Source of the DNA: Candidatus Poribacteria bacterium
GTDB lineage: Bacteria; Poribacteria; DTPJ01
Direction: 5' to 3'
Assembly: GCA_011334435.1 (NCBI GenBank)
Contig: DTPJ01000366.1
Coordinates: forward strand, 1 to 17,851
DNA length: 17,851 nt
Shown here: piece after piece, positions 6,743 to 15,273 of the stretch
Position numbering within the stretch: position 1 is the first letter of the stretch
Layout of the letters: each line of letters begins with the position of its first letter
Notes under the pieces: model-generated
Database searches by the model: none
What the model was told of the DNA's origin: nothing
Seen by the model: the letters and a program-made list of their open reading frames with translations, nothing else
Made by a program: the position numbers and the translations under genes

Positions 6743-9700
6743 TTATCTGGATACCTTTTGTTGTGCAGCCTTAAAAGCGAGAAGTTGATTTCTTCTGCCT
6801 TTGGCATATTCAACAGCGGAAACAACATTGTCAGAGTATGGAACAATAGGATTACCCTTTGCATCAGTATATTTCTTCAACAACCTGCCATAAGCGTTGA
6901 TCGCATTATCCCATTGTTCAAGTGCTTCATAACATATACCAAGTTGGACATACGATAGATCGGCAATATCCGTATTCGGATAATTAGCTATAATATCGTT
7001 CAGAATTTGTATTGCTCTGGGGGCATTGGCTTTTTTCTTTTCGGCATCCGTCCCTTCGGTTGGCACAAGACTCAAAGCGGTCTGATATGGTCCCTGAACA
7101 ATCAATTCCTCTGTTTCTTTTATATAACTTTCTAATGATTCTTTTGTCTTTGCCTCTATGCCTGGGACCTGAAGCCCACGTTTATAATATGTCACTGCTT
7201 GTTTAAGCAAGTTATTTCTTTGAGTTTCATTCAATCCTGGCGCAGTAGCTTGATTATAATAGCTATTGCCGACAGCCTCAAATGCTACTGCCGCATACTT
7301 GCTATTTGGATATTTGTCAGCCAACTGCTTATAAACATCGTTCATATTATCTAACTCTCTATTATCAGAGAGAAGATCAGCGATATAAGCGTAGCAAGAA
7401 GCAGCGCCGTAAAGGGCATCAGGTGCATACTCACTATTTGGCCATCTGGTAGCTACAGCTTTATAAGCGGCAACAGCCTTACGATAGGCATCAGCTGCCT
7501 TTTGTCTTTGTTTATCAACAGTGTAACCGCCACCAACAGTGAAATATGCCTCACCTGCTTGGAACTGAGCGACTGGTGCATCTTTATGGTTTGGAAATTC
7601 TCTTGCAAATCGCTCAAAGTATTGAGCTGCTTTCTCAAATCCAGCTAAATCAGCTTTCAACCTTGCCATTTCATAGGTTGTATAAGATAAAAGCTGAAGA
7701 ATGCTGGAATAATATTCATGTTTAGGAAATTCCTTAATAAACTGCTCTGCATACTTAGCAGCTTCCGCATAGTTATCATATCCACCTAAATTATATGTCA
7801 AATAAGTAGCGTTGTATAGAGAAGATGCAACACCACTCTTCAATTCGTCGGACAATTCACTGATTGGTTGGGCAATTTCGGCAACTCTGGCAAACTCAAC
7901 AGCTGCCTGTTTAGAAATTTCTGCATTTGGTTTACCTGAGCTAGCCAAGCTATCTGCTCTTCTACCAAGAAGATTAGCCAATTGCTGTTGTGCGATTATC
8001 TTATCCTCTTTTGTGCCACTGGCAAGTGCTTTGTCTCTGACCTTTTTAGCTTCGTTGACAGCATCGTCAAATTTGCCCAATGTCATCAAAAGATCGGGAA
8101 TCCTGATATTTGCATCAGTAACCATCAGTTGAACATTACTATCATCGTATGAAGAGAATCTTGTCACTAACTCGTTTAAGGCGTTTAGAGCTTTTTCATC
8201 GTCTTTTAGGGAGTTAATATACAGAATGCCCTCATAATATAATGACTGTGCTGTAAGAAGATCGGAACCATTGGCTTCCTGAACTTTGTCATAAGCTTCT
8301 GCTGCTTTCTGATAATTAGACATATTCTCTTCGTAGAGTCTCGCTAACCAGAAGTATATATCCGCTTTTTCTGCTGGTGTAGTTAATGCGTTTGCCAAAT
8401 AAAGATATTGTTTTTCAGCATCTTCATATTGCTTAATAGTGGTATATGCGCGGGCAAGTTCTCTACGAGCAGCAAGCACCATCTGTTTTACGTTTTCGTT
8501 TTCTACGCCTTCGCCTGTTTGGACAACTTGCTCCATAGCTGTAATTAATTCAGCGGTATTATTAGCTTTTCCATAGGCTAAACCAAGCGTATAATATAAC
8601 CCCGTCTTAACTTCTGGTGTAAGATCAGGAACTTCAAGACCTAATTTTGCATTTTCTATGGCTTTTGCAGGATCATCTTTCCAATAAGCAGAAGCAGCTA
8701 TCTGATAATACGCGGGTCCAGTAAATTTGCCGGGGAATTTCTGCAACAATGTCTCATATTCGGTTATAGCTTCGTCGTAACGTTTATCAGCAAACAGAAG
8801 CATCGCTATTCTCATCTGGGCAGCAGCTCTTCCATCCTCGTCACCAACTGGATTATTCACAATTTTGCGTAATTCAGTGATCAACTCATCAGTGGACATA
8901 CCTGCTTCCATCTTTTGCATAGCGTCAACTTTACGTCTTCTAGCCATATCAAGCGCTTCATCTATACGTGTAATTTTACTATCCGCATATTTGGCTTCCA
9001 TTTCATTAGCAGTATTAACGACCATGTTGTAATCGCCAAGCTGATCGTAGGCAGCTAACATTCCGACATACGCCCATGGTGCAGTATCAGAATCTGGATA
9101 TTTTTCAATAACGCTTCGGAATGCTGCTATGGCGTTATTCATATTCTCGGGAGTCTTTGGATCCATCTCGTAATAGGAAGACCCGACGTAATACATCGCA
9201 GTTGGGATAAATTCGCTTTGTGGGTATTCCTGAATGATCTTTTGATATTCAGCCAAAGCCTCTTGATGCTTTCCAGCCTTTGTTAGACTACTGGCAAGCT
9301 CTATTGCAGCACGAGAACGCCAATCCTGAGATTGACTTTTATCATTGACGATCTCTCGGTACATCTGCATCGCCTTATCAGGGTCTCCTGCGTCAACGTA
9401 AGCCTGTGCCTTCAAAAATACTGCTCTGCCATATTCAGGGCTGTTTTTAGGCACCATATTGAGCGTTGCGATTGCCTTGTTTGTATCTTTTAACTTGGAA
9501 TATACGATACCTAAGTTTATGATACCGTTTATGATATAGTCAGTTCTATTTTCAAAATCCTTGCTTTTGTCAAAGTTTCTTTCAAACTTATCTAACAGTT
9601 TCTCATAGGCATCAGCCGATGCTTTCAACAATGACTCGTCAAAGTTTTTCCTTTCTGCTTCTGTATAATAAGCGACACCAGCTTGGAAGAGGCTTCTTGC

Positions 9701-11179
9701 CTTAAATGGATAAAACTTTGGCAGATCGGAGTAATCGGAATCCACAAGCAAAAATTCCTTAGCTGCCTGAATATAATTATTTGACTCATACCTTATGTCA
9801 CCAAGCCTCATTTGAATTTCCGCAGCTGCTATATCATAAACCTGATCTTTTTTATATTTGTTTATATAATCATTACCAATTTGTTCAACCTCGTCATATC
9901 GTTTTAGATCGCCCAAAGCCCAAAGTTTCTCGTATATCGCGTCCTTGACAATCGGCGAATCGGGATAATTGTTTATGACCTTGTCATACCATTCCAACGC
10001 AACCTCTTTGTTACCCAATTGATAATGACATTGACCGATTTTGAATATTGATTCTGCAACATGAGGACCATTGGGGTCTTTTTCAAGAACCTCGCTATAA
10101 GCCTGAAGGGCATTTTGATAATCTTTAAGAGCCCAATAGCTTTCGGCAATATAAAAACGTGCCTCAGGTATATTAGTATCTGACGGATACGTCTCTATTA
10201 ACTTTTTATATGCAGCGATGGCTTGTTGATAATCTTCTGCACTGAAATAGTTATTGCCTATTTCAAATTGGATCTGACCTTTTGTTATATCGTCTTTTGC
10301 GTTTTGGATAGCTAATTCATAGTTTCTTGCTGCAGCGTCATATTCCTTTAATTTTGAATGAATAACGCCCATATCAAAATATGCAGCAGTTATAAACTTA
10401 TCGGTAGGATAGTTGTCAACGAACTGTGTATAAGCTACCAAAGCCTCTTGATTTCTTCCCATACGAAGTAGAGAAAGTGCATTATAATATGTAGCTTGAG
10501 CCTGTAATTCTTGGTCTGGCGATTTCACTTTCTCAAATTCAAGGTGTGCCTGATCATAGTTATTTTCGTTGAAGAAGCAGTCTGCAATAAAATATTGGGA
10601 GTCATCAACAAATTGGCTATTTGGGAACATTTTAATAACCATTCTAAATGCTTCACGTGCAGATTCAAACTGCTTCAATTTAACATAGAGCCTACCTAAT
10701 GTATAATAGGCGTTTTCAAGGAACCTGCTGTCAGGATAGTCATTGACTAATTCCCTGAATTTTGGCTCTGCTTCCTCATATCTTTCTAATTCATATAAGT
10801 TGACTGCCCATAAAAATATAACCCCTTCTTTAACTTTATTAGATTTAGTTTGTGAGTAAATATCTGGACAGAGCTTTAAAGATTCTTCATATTTGCTAGC
10901 ATCACCCAATTGCTTGCCAAGTTCATGATAGGCAGTGGCAATCTTAAATTTGGCTAAGGAATCAAAATCCTCGTCAATAACTTTTGTATTGGCGCCGAAT
11001 TTCTTTCCTTCTTGTATTGCCAAGTTATATTTGTCTATTGCTTCTTGATACTTCTTCTCCTGATAGGCTTTTTCTGCTTCTTCATAAATGTTTTTAACGT
11101 TAACACTGCTTCCCCCGGGCATGAAGAAAGTCCCTATCAGAAACAATCCAGCCAGAATTGCTACGATCTTAAGTTTCAT
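6743..11179 (-). CDS. Giant periplasmic TPR-repeat protein (YbgF/BamD-like repeats)
   Basis: This 1478-residue protein is almost entirely tetratricopeptide repeats. An N-terminal hydrophobic segment (residues 5-20, AILAGLFLIGTFF after MKLKIV) looks like a signal peptide or uncleaved anchor; there is no lipobox Cys. Helical repeats start at about residue 30 (YEEAEKAYQEKKYQEAIDKY) and run to about 1460, with the usual A-x-x-x-Y-P-D/N-S turns between them (for example NDYPDSRFLENAYY, EKYPDSDTAPWAYV). More than twenty repeats are visible by eye. Many resemble the TPRs of YbgF/CpoB and BamD, which act in the periplasm. The protein is probably a scaffold linking the lipoprotein encoded upstream to the ExbB/ExbD motor encoded downstream; this is inferred from gene order. 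AAGGGG stands about 10 bases before the ATG at 11179. The length is far above that of Tol-Pal YbgF (about 260 residues). Confidence 0.92.
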   Translation of the reverse strand: MKLKIVAILAGLFLIGTFFMPGGSSVNVKNIYEEAEKAYQEKKYQEAIDKYNLAIQEGKKFGANTKVIDEDFDSLAKFKIATAYHELGKQLGDASKYEESLKLCPDIYSQTKSNKVKEGVIFLWAVNLYELERYEEAEPKFRELVNDYPDSRFLENAYYTLGRLYVKLKQFESAREAFRMVIKMFPNSQFVDDSQYFIADCFFNENNYDQAHLEFEKVKSPDQELQAQATYYNALSLLRMGRNQEALVAYTQFVDNYPTDKFITAAYFDMGVIHSKLKEYDAAARNYELAIQNAKDDITKGQIQFEIGNNYFSAEDYQQAIAAYKKLIETYPSDTNIPEARFYIAESYWALKDYQNALQAYSEVLEKDPNGPHVAESIFKIGQCHYQLGNKEVALEWYDKVINNYPDSPIVKDAIYEKLWALGDLKRYDEVEQIGNDYINKYKKDQVYDIAAAEIQMRLGDIRYESNNYIQAAKEFLLVDSDYSDLPKFYPFKARSLFQAGVAYYTEAERKNFDESLLKASADAYEKLLDKFERNFDKSKDFENRTDYIINGIINLGIVYSKLKDTNKAIATLNMVPKNSPEYGRAVFLKAQAYVDAGDPDKAMQMYREIVNDKSQSQDWRSRAAIELASSLTKAGKHQEALAEYQKIIQEYPQSEFIPTAMYYVGSSYYEMDPKTPENMNNAIAAFRSVIEKYPDSDTAPWAYVGMLAAYDQLGDYNMVVNTANEMEAKYADSKITRIDEALDMARRRKVDAMQKMEAGMSTDELITELRKIVNNPVGDEDGRAAAQMRIAMLLFADKRYDEAITEYETLLQKFPGKFTGPAYYQIAASAYWKDDPAKAIENAKLGLEVPDLTPEVKTGLYYTLGLAYGKANNTAELITAMEQVVQTGEGVENENVKQMVLAARRELARAYTTIKQYEDAEKQYLYLANALTTPAEKADIYFWLARLYEENMSNYQKAAEAYDKVQEANGSDLLTAQSLYYEGILYINSLKDDEKALNALNELVTRFSSYDDSNVQLMVTDANIRIPDLLMTLGKFDDAVNEAKKVRDKALASGTKEDKIIAQQQLANLLGRRADSLASSGKPNAEISKQAAVEFARVAEIAQPISELSDELKSGVASSLYNATYLTYNLGGYDNYAEAAKYAEQFIKEFPKHEYYSSILQLLSYTTYEMARLKADLAGFEKAAQYFERFAREFPNHKDAPVAQFQAGEAYFTVGGGYTVDKQRQKAADAYRKAVAAYKAVATRWPNSEYAPDALYGAASCYAYIADLLSDNRELDNMNDVYKQLADKYPNSKYAAVAFEAVGNSYYNQATAPGLNETQRNNLLKQAVTYYKRGLQVPGIEAKTKESLESYIKETEELIVQGPYQTALSLVPTEGTDAEKKKANAPRAIQILNDIIANYPNTDIADLSYVQLGICYEALEQWDNAINAYGRLLKKYTDAKGNPIVPYSDNVVSAVEYAKGRRNQLLAFKAAQQKVSR

Positions 11180-11527
11180 CCTTACACATCCCCTTCCGCT
11201 TTGGAGGCATATAAAAAGACAAAATCAGACTATAAAATAAACCCTATCTTATAGCACTTTATCTTATAGCACTTTTGATTAATATATGCTCCTTATCGGT
11301 TTACCACACCAAAATCCCAAAACCATATCAATAACACTCAAATAGGATACGCATAAAGCTTAATTTGTATAAGCAATTTGCGTAACTTTTTAAAGACTTT
11401 TCCCAAACTTGCCTCTATAATGATATTCAAATGATGATAAATAATAAGTGCAAAATAATTTATTATCAGGCAATATTCAATTTAGAAAAAGCCTTTTAAT
11501 ATTTAATAATATCTTTATCTGTCAATA
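11180..11527 (-). promoter_or_regulatory. Intergenic region before the TPR gene, no gene seen
   Basis: This AT-rich gap between the lipoprotein and TPR genes has no credible ORF on either strand. It contains a 15-bp tandem duplication at 11245-11274 and, at its far end, adjoins the terminator at 11528-11560. A promoter for the TPR gene is expected here because a terminator precedes it. TATAAG-like boxes occur within the tandem repeat on the minus strand, but no well-spaced -35 is evident, so I do not place a promoter. Confidence 0.4.
11245..11274. repeat. Two tandem copies of a 15-bp unit
   Basis: The unit TATCTTATAGCACTT occurs twice in direct succession (11245-11259 and 11260-11274), about 65-95 bases upstream of the TPR gene start. 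On the coding strand each copy contains TATAAGATA, which resembles a -10 box. It may be a simple slippage duplication or a duplicated control site. Confidence 0.8.
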
Positions 11528-11560
11528 ATGGAATAAAGGGCTTTTTGCCCCCTATTCCAT
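11528..11560 (-). terminator. Hairpin terminator after the outer-membrane lipoprotein gene
   Basis: A 14-bp stem (11528-11541 with 11547-11560) encloses a five-base loop, starting 14 bases after the lipoprotein stop codon. On the minus-strand RNA two central positions form G-U wobble pairs, so the stem is continuous; on the plus strand the same positions are A-C mismatches. This asymmetry fits selection for the minus-strand transcript. No clean U-run follows, so Rho may assist. A second small inverted repeat (11567-11572 with 11578-11583) overlaps the stop codon. Confidence 0.6.
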
Positions 11561-11573
11561 ATTTGAGGGATTT

Positions 11574-14500
11574 TTAGAATCCCATTAATGCACGAACATA
11601 AGTTTCGTTACTTGTGGTCTTTGGTTTCTTTTTGCCTGTATAGAGAATTACAGGTAGTATAGTAGTCTTTTTATATCCTACTAGAATACGGATATTGAAA
11701 CCTAACCATTCACCTTGGTTGATCGCTTGTAAAGCCCAAATTCTCTTTTTCTGATCTGCTTTCCATTGGATCGGGGTTTTAACATCCTCTCCCCAAGGTT
11801 TCAGGAATTTGAGCTTGTAATTTTCGTCCATATTCAGCAATCTTCTATATTGGAAACCACCGAGGATATTAAGACTTGGTGTAAACACATAGTCAAGTCT
11901 TATCAATCCGATAGTTTCACGGGTATTTTGGTTAAATCTCAGATATTCTTCACTCTGATAATCGGTTGGCGATACTTGAGTTGGGTCCAAAGGACGCTCT
12001 GCCCATTTTCTATCCCAGTCTCTTTCAAAAACCCATTTAATCATCGGAGTTAATGTCAAGTTCTCAGCAAATACTCTAATACCAGGGAGCTTACCAATAG
12101 GCAATTCGTAACTTGATTTGATGATAAATGTGTTAAATTTAACGGTTGCATCTTTATATCGCCTTGGAATCCAGTTAGCCTGATCAAAAGCCAAAACAGG
12201 GTCCATACCGTTGAAAGGATATTCTCTTGCATCTCCACTAGCTCTGAGCTGTTGGTCTTCAAGCATGAAGTCAATGGCTTCATCCACCTTAGTTGATGGG
12301 TCATCCTTACGGATTTTGTCCTCATCTTTCGGTGAATAGTGTTTTTCAAAGCTTAATAAATACTTAGTTATTAACTTGAGCCTTGGAATACCAGTATAAG
12401 TAAGCTGAAGTGTCGTAGTATTATACATGGCATCATAAAAGTCAAGTTCATCTCTGACTTCTGTTGCCTCAACTTCGCCAACACGGAGTGTAATAGCATA
12501 GTCAATTATATCATCTTTAACTCTTACCAAACGGTTCTGGAACAGCAACGTTCCAAAGTCTGGAATGTCGCGCTCATAGTTAATTTGGAAATACTTGCTA
12601 TTATTTCTGCGAGCACTTGATACCTGCTTTTCATTCAACCAGCCAAGCTTCATAGTCATATTCGCTAATATATCATAACTTCCTGCTATATGATAACCTT
12701 TGACATCAGCGCCGTATTTATAATCTGGATCATAATCGTCTTCCAAATTATCAAGAACTCTGTTATTGTTAAGGTCTTCTGTTTGTTCAAATATTGGGGG
12801 ATCAGCTTCAAAGATCAAGAAGTCTTCTTGATAGTCCAGAATACCGTTTAGGTCTCTGTCATCAGCTCTCGGCAAAACACCGTCGTAGTCATCACTATCT
12901 GGAAAGTCGTCGTCGTCATCATCATCTTCAACAAGCTGATAGTTTCCTGAATCAAATGGATCTGAATCAGTTGTTTCTGATGTTCTTGGGATTTTATATG
13001 TTTCATCTCTGTCGGTATTAGCGCCAAATCCAGCATAGGTAGTTGTCCAACCTGGATCTACATGGAAATAAGACTCTTCAAGGAAGAACTTTCCAAAACG
13101 TTGTTTTAGATTTATGAAATAGGCTTTATCTGTTGTGCTTTTAAAGTCTTTATCTTTCTCATATTTCCATGTGTATTGAGATTCAAATCTATGACCATCA
13201 ATTTCTGAGAAAGTCCTCGCAGTTGGGTCATCGGGGTTATCGGCTTTCCTCTGAGAATAGTCTATTTTATCTTTTGAGACTGTTGGATACTGCTTATATT
13301 TTGGGTTAAGTGCATATTGTGCTTGGATATATCCAATATACGGGATAGTTCCTTCAATATCTACTCCCCAAAGAGCAGCACCTCTTGCAGCACCATATTC
13401 ATATTTGATGATCTTGGCTTTCTTATTCTCATCTGGATCATTCCCTGGCGCCTCTATGACATCTCTATATGGCATATCAATAACGCCTGTTTCTGTCATA
13501 GGCCACAATCCGCCTGCATCGCCTTTGTTCTTTGAGCTATATCCCAAAACCTCAATCCAATAGTCACCTTTTACCTTCATCTCTATGACTATTGACTCTA
13601 CGGTTCTTGGATCAATCTTCTCTTTTGTAAGATCAAAGACACATTGGAAAGAATCAAATCCGTTTGCTGCCCAATATTCTCCGCTCGCGTCTGCTTCTCC
13701 ACCTTTGCTATATGGGTTTTCCTCTGGGATCAATGTCCTTGTGAAATCGTTTTGACCTTTTTCATACGTTTCTGTGTTAAACGTTTTGCTTTCGGGATCA
13801 TAGGTCTTAACGATAAAATTCACATAAGCGACTTTCGCACCATCGGGGTCTCCACCTGTTGCAGACTTCATATAATCTTCTGGTGAGTTATCTCTAAATG
13901 TCAAAACGATTTGCTCTGGTGGGGTATTTGGGACTGTTCCTGTCCATGGATTATCTACACGTTGAGGATGTTCTTTATGAAGGTTGATATAGGTAAAACC
14001 GACCCTGAGAATGTCACCGATCATGCCCTGTCCTCTAAAACCGACTAATCTCTTGTTTTCAAGGAAGGTATCGGAATTTCTACGCCCAATTGTAGGGGCA
14101 AGCGAACCAGCAGCACCGACTTCTGCTGCATAAACTGGGTTAGATATACGAGAATTCAATATGCTAAATAGATGCTTGTTAGATTGGAATGACAAATCCC
14201 ATCTGAAACCATCAAATTCTGTCTTATGCATAATATAAGACATAGGAAATAGGGTTTTGTCTTTAATTGTTAAATGGTCACCTATTGCGAATTCAGTATG
14301 TCTTCCACGATAGGTTTCTTCTGTAAGCACAGTACGGTCTAACTGACTGACATATCTAACACTGTCTAATTGACCAGTTCGACCTAATACAAGATTACCA
14401 GCGGCATCAAATTGCTTTTCCTCAATATACTGATGAACTTCGTTTCCTTCCAGCAATTCTCTACCAAATAGATCATAGAAGAAGAATGGTTCCTCTTCCA

Positions 14501-14663
14501 ATTGGAATCGGTCAGAGAATTTATCTTCCGCCGTCAACTGCGGCAAAAGCGGTTGCGAAGGTCCCCCCGTGCCAATAGATGCACAACCGCCTAAAAATAA
14601 TGATGATACCGCTAATATAACCGCAAGGGTAAAGGACCAAAAACAGGCTCGTAAAAACTTCAT
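11574..14663 (-). CDS. Large outer-membrane lipoprotein, predicted beta-barrel with Asp-rich calcium-loop-like insert
   Basis: I do not recognise the family. The 1029-residue protein begins with a lipoprotein signal (MKFLRACFWSFTLAVILAVS, then a lipobox LGGC with C27); Ala at +2 fits outer-membrane sorting. Residues from about 100 on show many short amphipathic strands typical of a barrel or large beta domain (for example GFRWDLSFQSNKHLF and GDILRVGFTYINLH), and the protein ends YVRALMGF, a C-terminal Phe as in BAM-assembled barrels. A segment at about 580-645 is very acidic, with a run of seven Asp and two EF-hand-like loops (DRDLNGILDYQED near 601 and DLNNNRVLDNLED near 628) that probably bind calcium. 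Residues about 330-375 (YWAANGFDSFQCVFDL) look like a carbohydrate-binding-type beta-sandwich strand pair. The start is certain: AAGGAGG at 14671-14677, 7 bases before the ATG. It precedes the TPR gene and may be its outer-membrane partner. Confidence 0.85.
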   Translation of the reverse strand: MKFLRACFWSFTLAVILAVSSLFLGGCASIGTGGPSQPLLPQLTAEDKFSDRFQLEEEPFFFYDLFGRELLEGNEVHQYIEEKQFDAAGNLVLGRTGQLDSVRYVSQLDRTVLTEETYRGRHTEFAIGDHLTIKDKTLFPMSYIMHKTEFDGFRWDLSFQSNKHLFSILNSRISNPVYAAEVGAAGSLAPTIGRRNSDTFLENKRLVGFRGQGMIGDILRVGFTYINLHKEHPQRVDNPWTGTVPNTPPEQIVLTFRDNSPEDYMKSATGGDPDGAKVAYVNFIVKTYDPESKTFNTETYEKGQNDFTRTLIPEENPYSKGGEADASGEYWAANGFDSFQCVFDLTKEKIDPRTVESIVIEMKVKGDYWIEVLGYSSKNKGDAGGLWPMTETGVIDMPYRDVIEAPGNDPDENKKAKIIKYEYGAARGAALWGVDIEGTIPYIGYIQAQYALNPKYKQYPTVSKDKIDYSQRKADNPDDPTARTFSEIDGHRFESQYTWKYEKDKDFKSTTDKAYFINLKQRFGKFFLEESYFHVDPGWTTTYAGFGANTDRDETYKIPRTSETTDSDPFDSGNYQLVEDDDDDDDFPDSDDYDGVLPRADDRDLNGILDYQEDFLIFEADPPIFEQTEDLNNNRVLDNLEDDYDPDYKYGADVKGYHIAGSYDILANMTMKLGWLNEKQVSSARRNNSKYFQINYERDIPDFGTLLFQNRLVRVKDDIIDYAITLRVGEVEATEVRDELDFYDAMYNTTTLQLTYTGIPRLKLITKYLLSFEKHYSPKDEDKIRKDDPSTKVDEAIDFMLEDQQLRASGDAREYPFNGMDPVLAFDQANWIPRRYKDATVKFNTFIIKSSYELPIGKLPGIRVFAENLTLTPMIKWVFERDWDRKWAERPLDPTQVSPTDYQSEEYLRFNQNTRETIGLIRLDYVFTPSLNILGGFQYRRLLNMDENYKLKFLKPWGEDVKTPIQWKADQKKRIWALQAINQGEWLGFNIRILVGYKKTTILPVILYTGKKKPKTTSNETYVRALMGF

Positions 14664-15130
14664 TGTTTAGCCTCCTTGAATAGAATTAAGGGAACGACCT
14701 CCTCTCAAAAACCGTAAACTATCTTACTTAAATCATGGTCTCAGGTTTTTGATTGCCAGACAAAACTTAATAAACCTCATAAATATTACACAATATTTAA
14801 TACCACCCCGTTTGTCCTTTAATCAATAGGCATTAGCTTGTCTGGTTATCAACTCCTCAAATTCTGCTCTCTGCCAGCTCTTATGTTTTAATAAACTTAG
14901 CCTTATAAAAGGCGGAGATTTACATAAAGACAAAAGAACACGTTAACTCCACATCACCTCAAACTCTTTTCGCTAATTCAAACGACATCCGCCTATGTCT
15001 CTGATCAGCGAACCATTAAATTGTTACAACCAAATTGTTAAATGCCTAACAATGCCTTAAACAAAAAACTAATGAACGTTTTATATATTAAATAGAGAAC
15101 ACCTCTAATTTCTTTCTAAACATTTTTCAT
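14664..15130 (-). promoter_or_regulatory. Long 5' leader (about 460 bases) of the outer-membrane lipoprotein gene
   Basis: If the promoter at 15131-15159 is used, the transcript has about 460 untranslated bases. No credible ORF, tRNA or known riboswitch core is seen. Possible structure on the minus-strand RNA: a hairpin GCCTT-TTAT-AAGGC (14900-14913); an 8-bp long-range helix (14756-14763 with 14838-14845) that encloses a small AATATT hairpin (14783-14798); and a perfect 9-bp inverted repeat (14705-14713 with 14744-14752) ending about 28 bases before the Shine-Dalgarno. A second Shine-Dalgarno-like GAGAGGAGG (about 14697-14705) has no start codon behind it. Short direct repeats also occur: AGGCATT twice at a 10-base period (around 15042-15058) and TAACAATTT twice. 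Confidence 0.4.
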
Positions 15131-15159
15131 AAGATAGCATTTTTGTTTTATCATGTCAA
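15131..15159 (-). promoter_or_regulatory. Sigma70-type promoter for the outer-membrane lipoprotein gene
   Basis: On the minus strand a perfect -35 box TTGACA (15154-15159) is followed by a 17-base spacer and the -10 box TATCTT (15131-15136), preceded by TGC, an extended -10 element. Transcription should start near 15124. The surrounding DNA is very AT-rich. This is the clearest promoter in the window, and it separates the polysaccharide-export genes from the downstream lipoprotein gene. Confidence 0.7.
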
Positions 15160-15273
15160 GTGCTTTTTTAAAAATGGCAAAAAAATTTGATATTTTATGT
15201 AAACTTTTTAATAGTTGAAACGTTATAAAAAATTATAAGCCTATATATTACTAACTTATCAAGCTAAAAAATG

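Noticed and set aside
12794..13036. ORFs on both strands across the Asp-rich segment of the lipoprotein gene
   Set aside because: They are low-complexity shadows of the GAT/GAC repeats encoding the poly-Asp run.
14959..14988. Nine-residue ORF MSFELAKRV in the long leader
   Set aside because: It has only a poor ribosome site touching the ATG, is very short, and shows no attenuator-like codon run.
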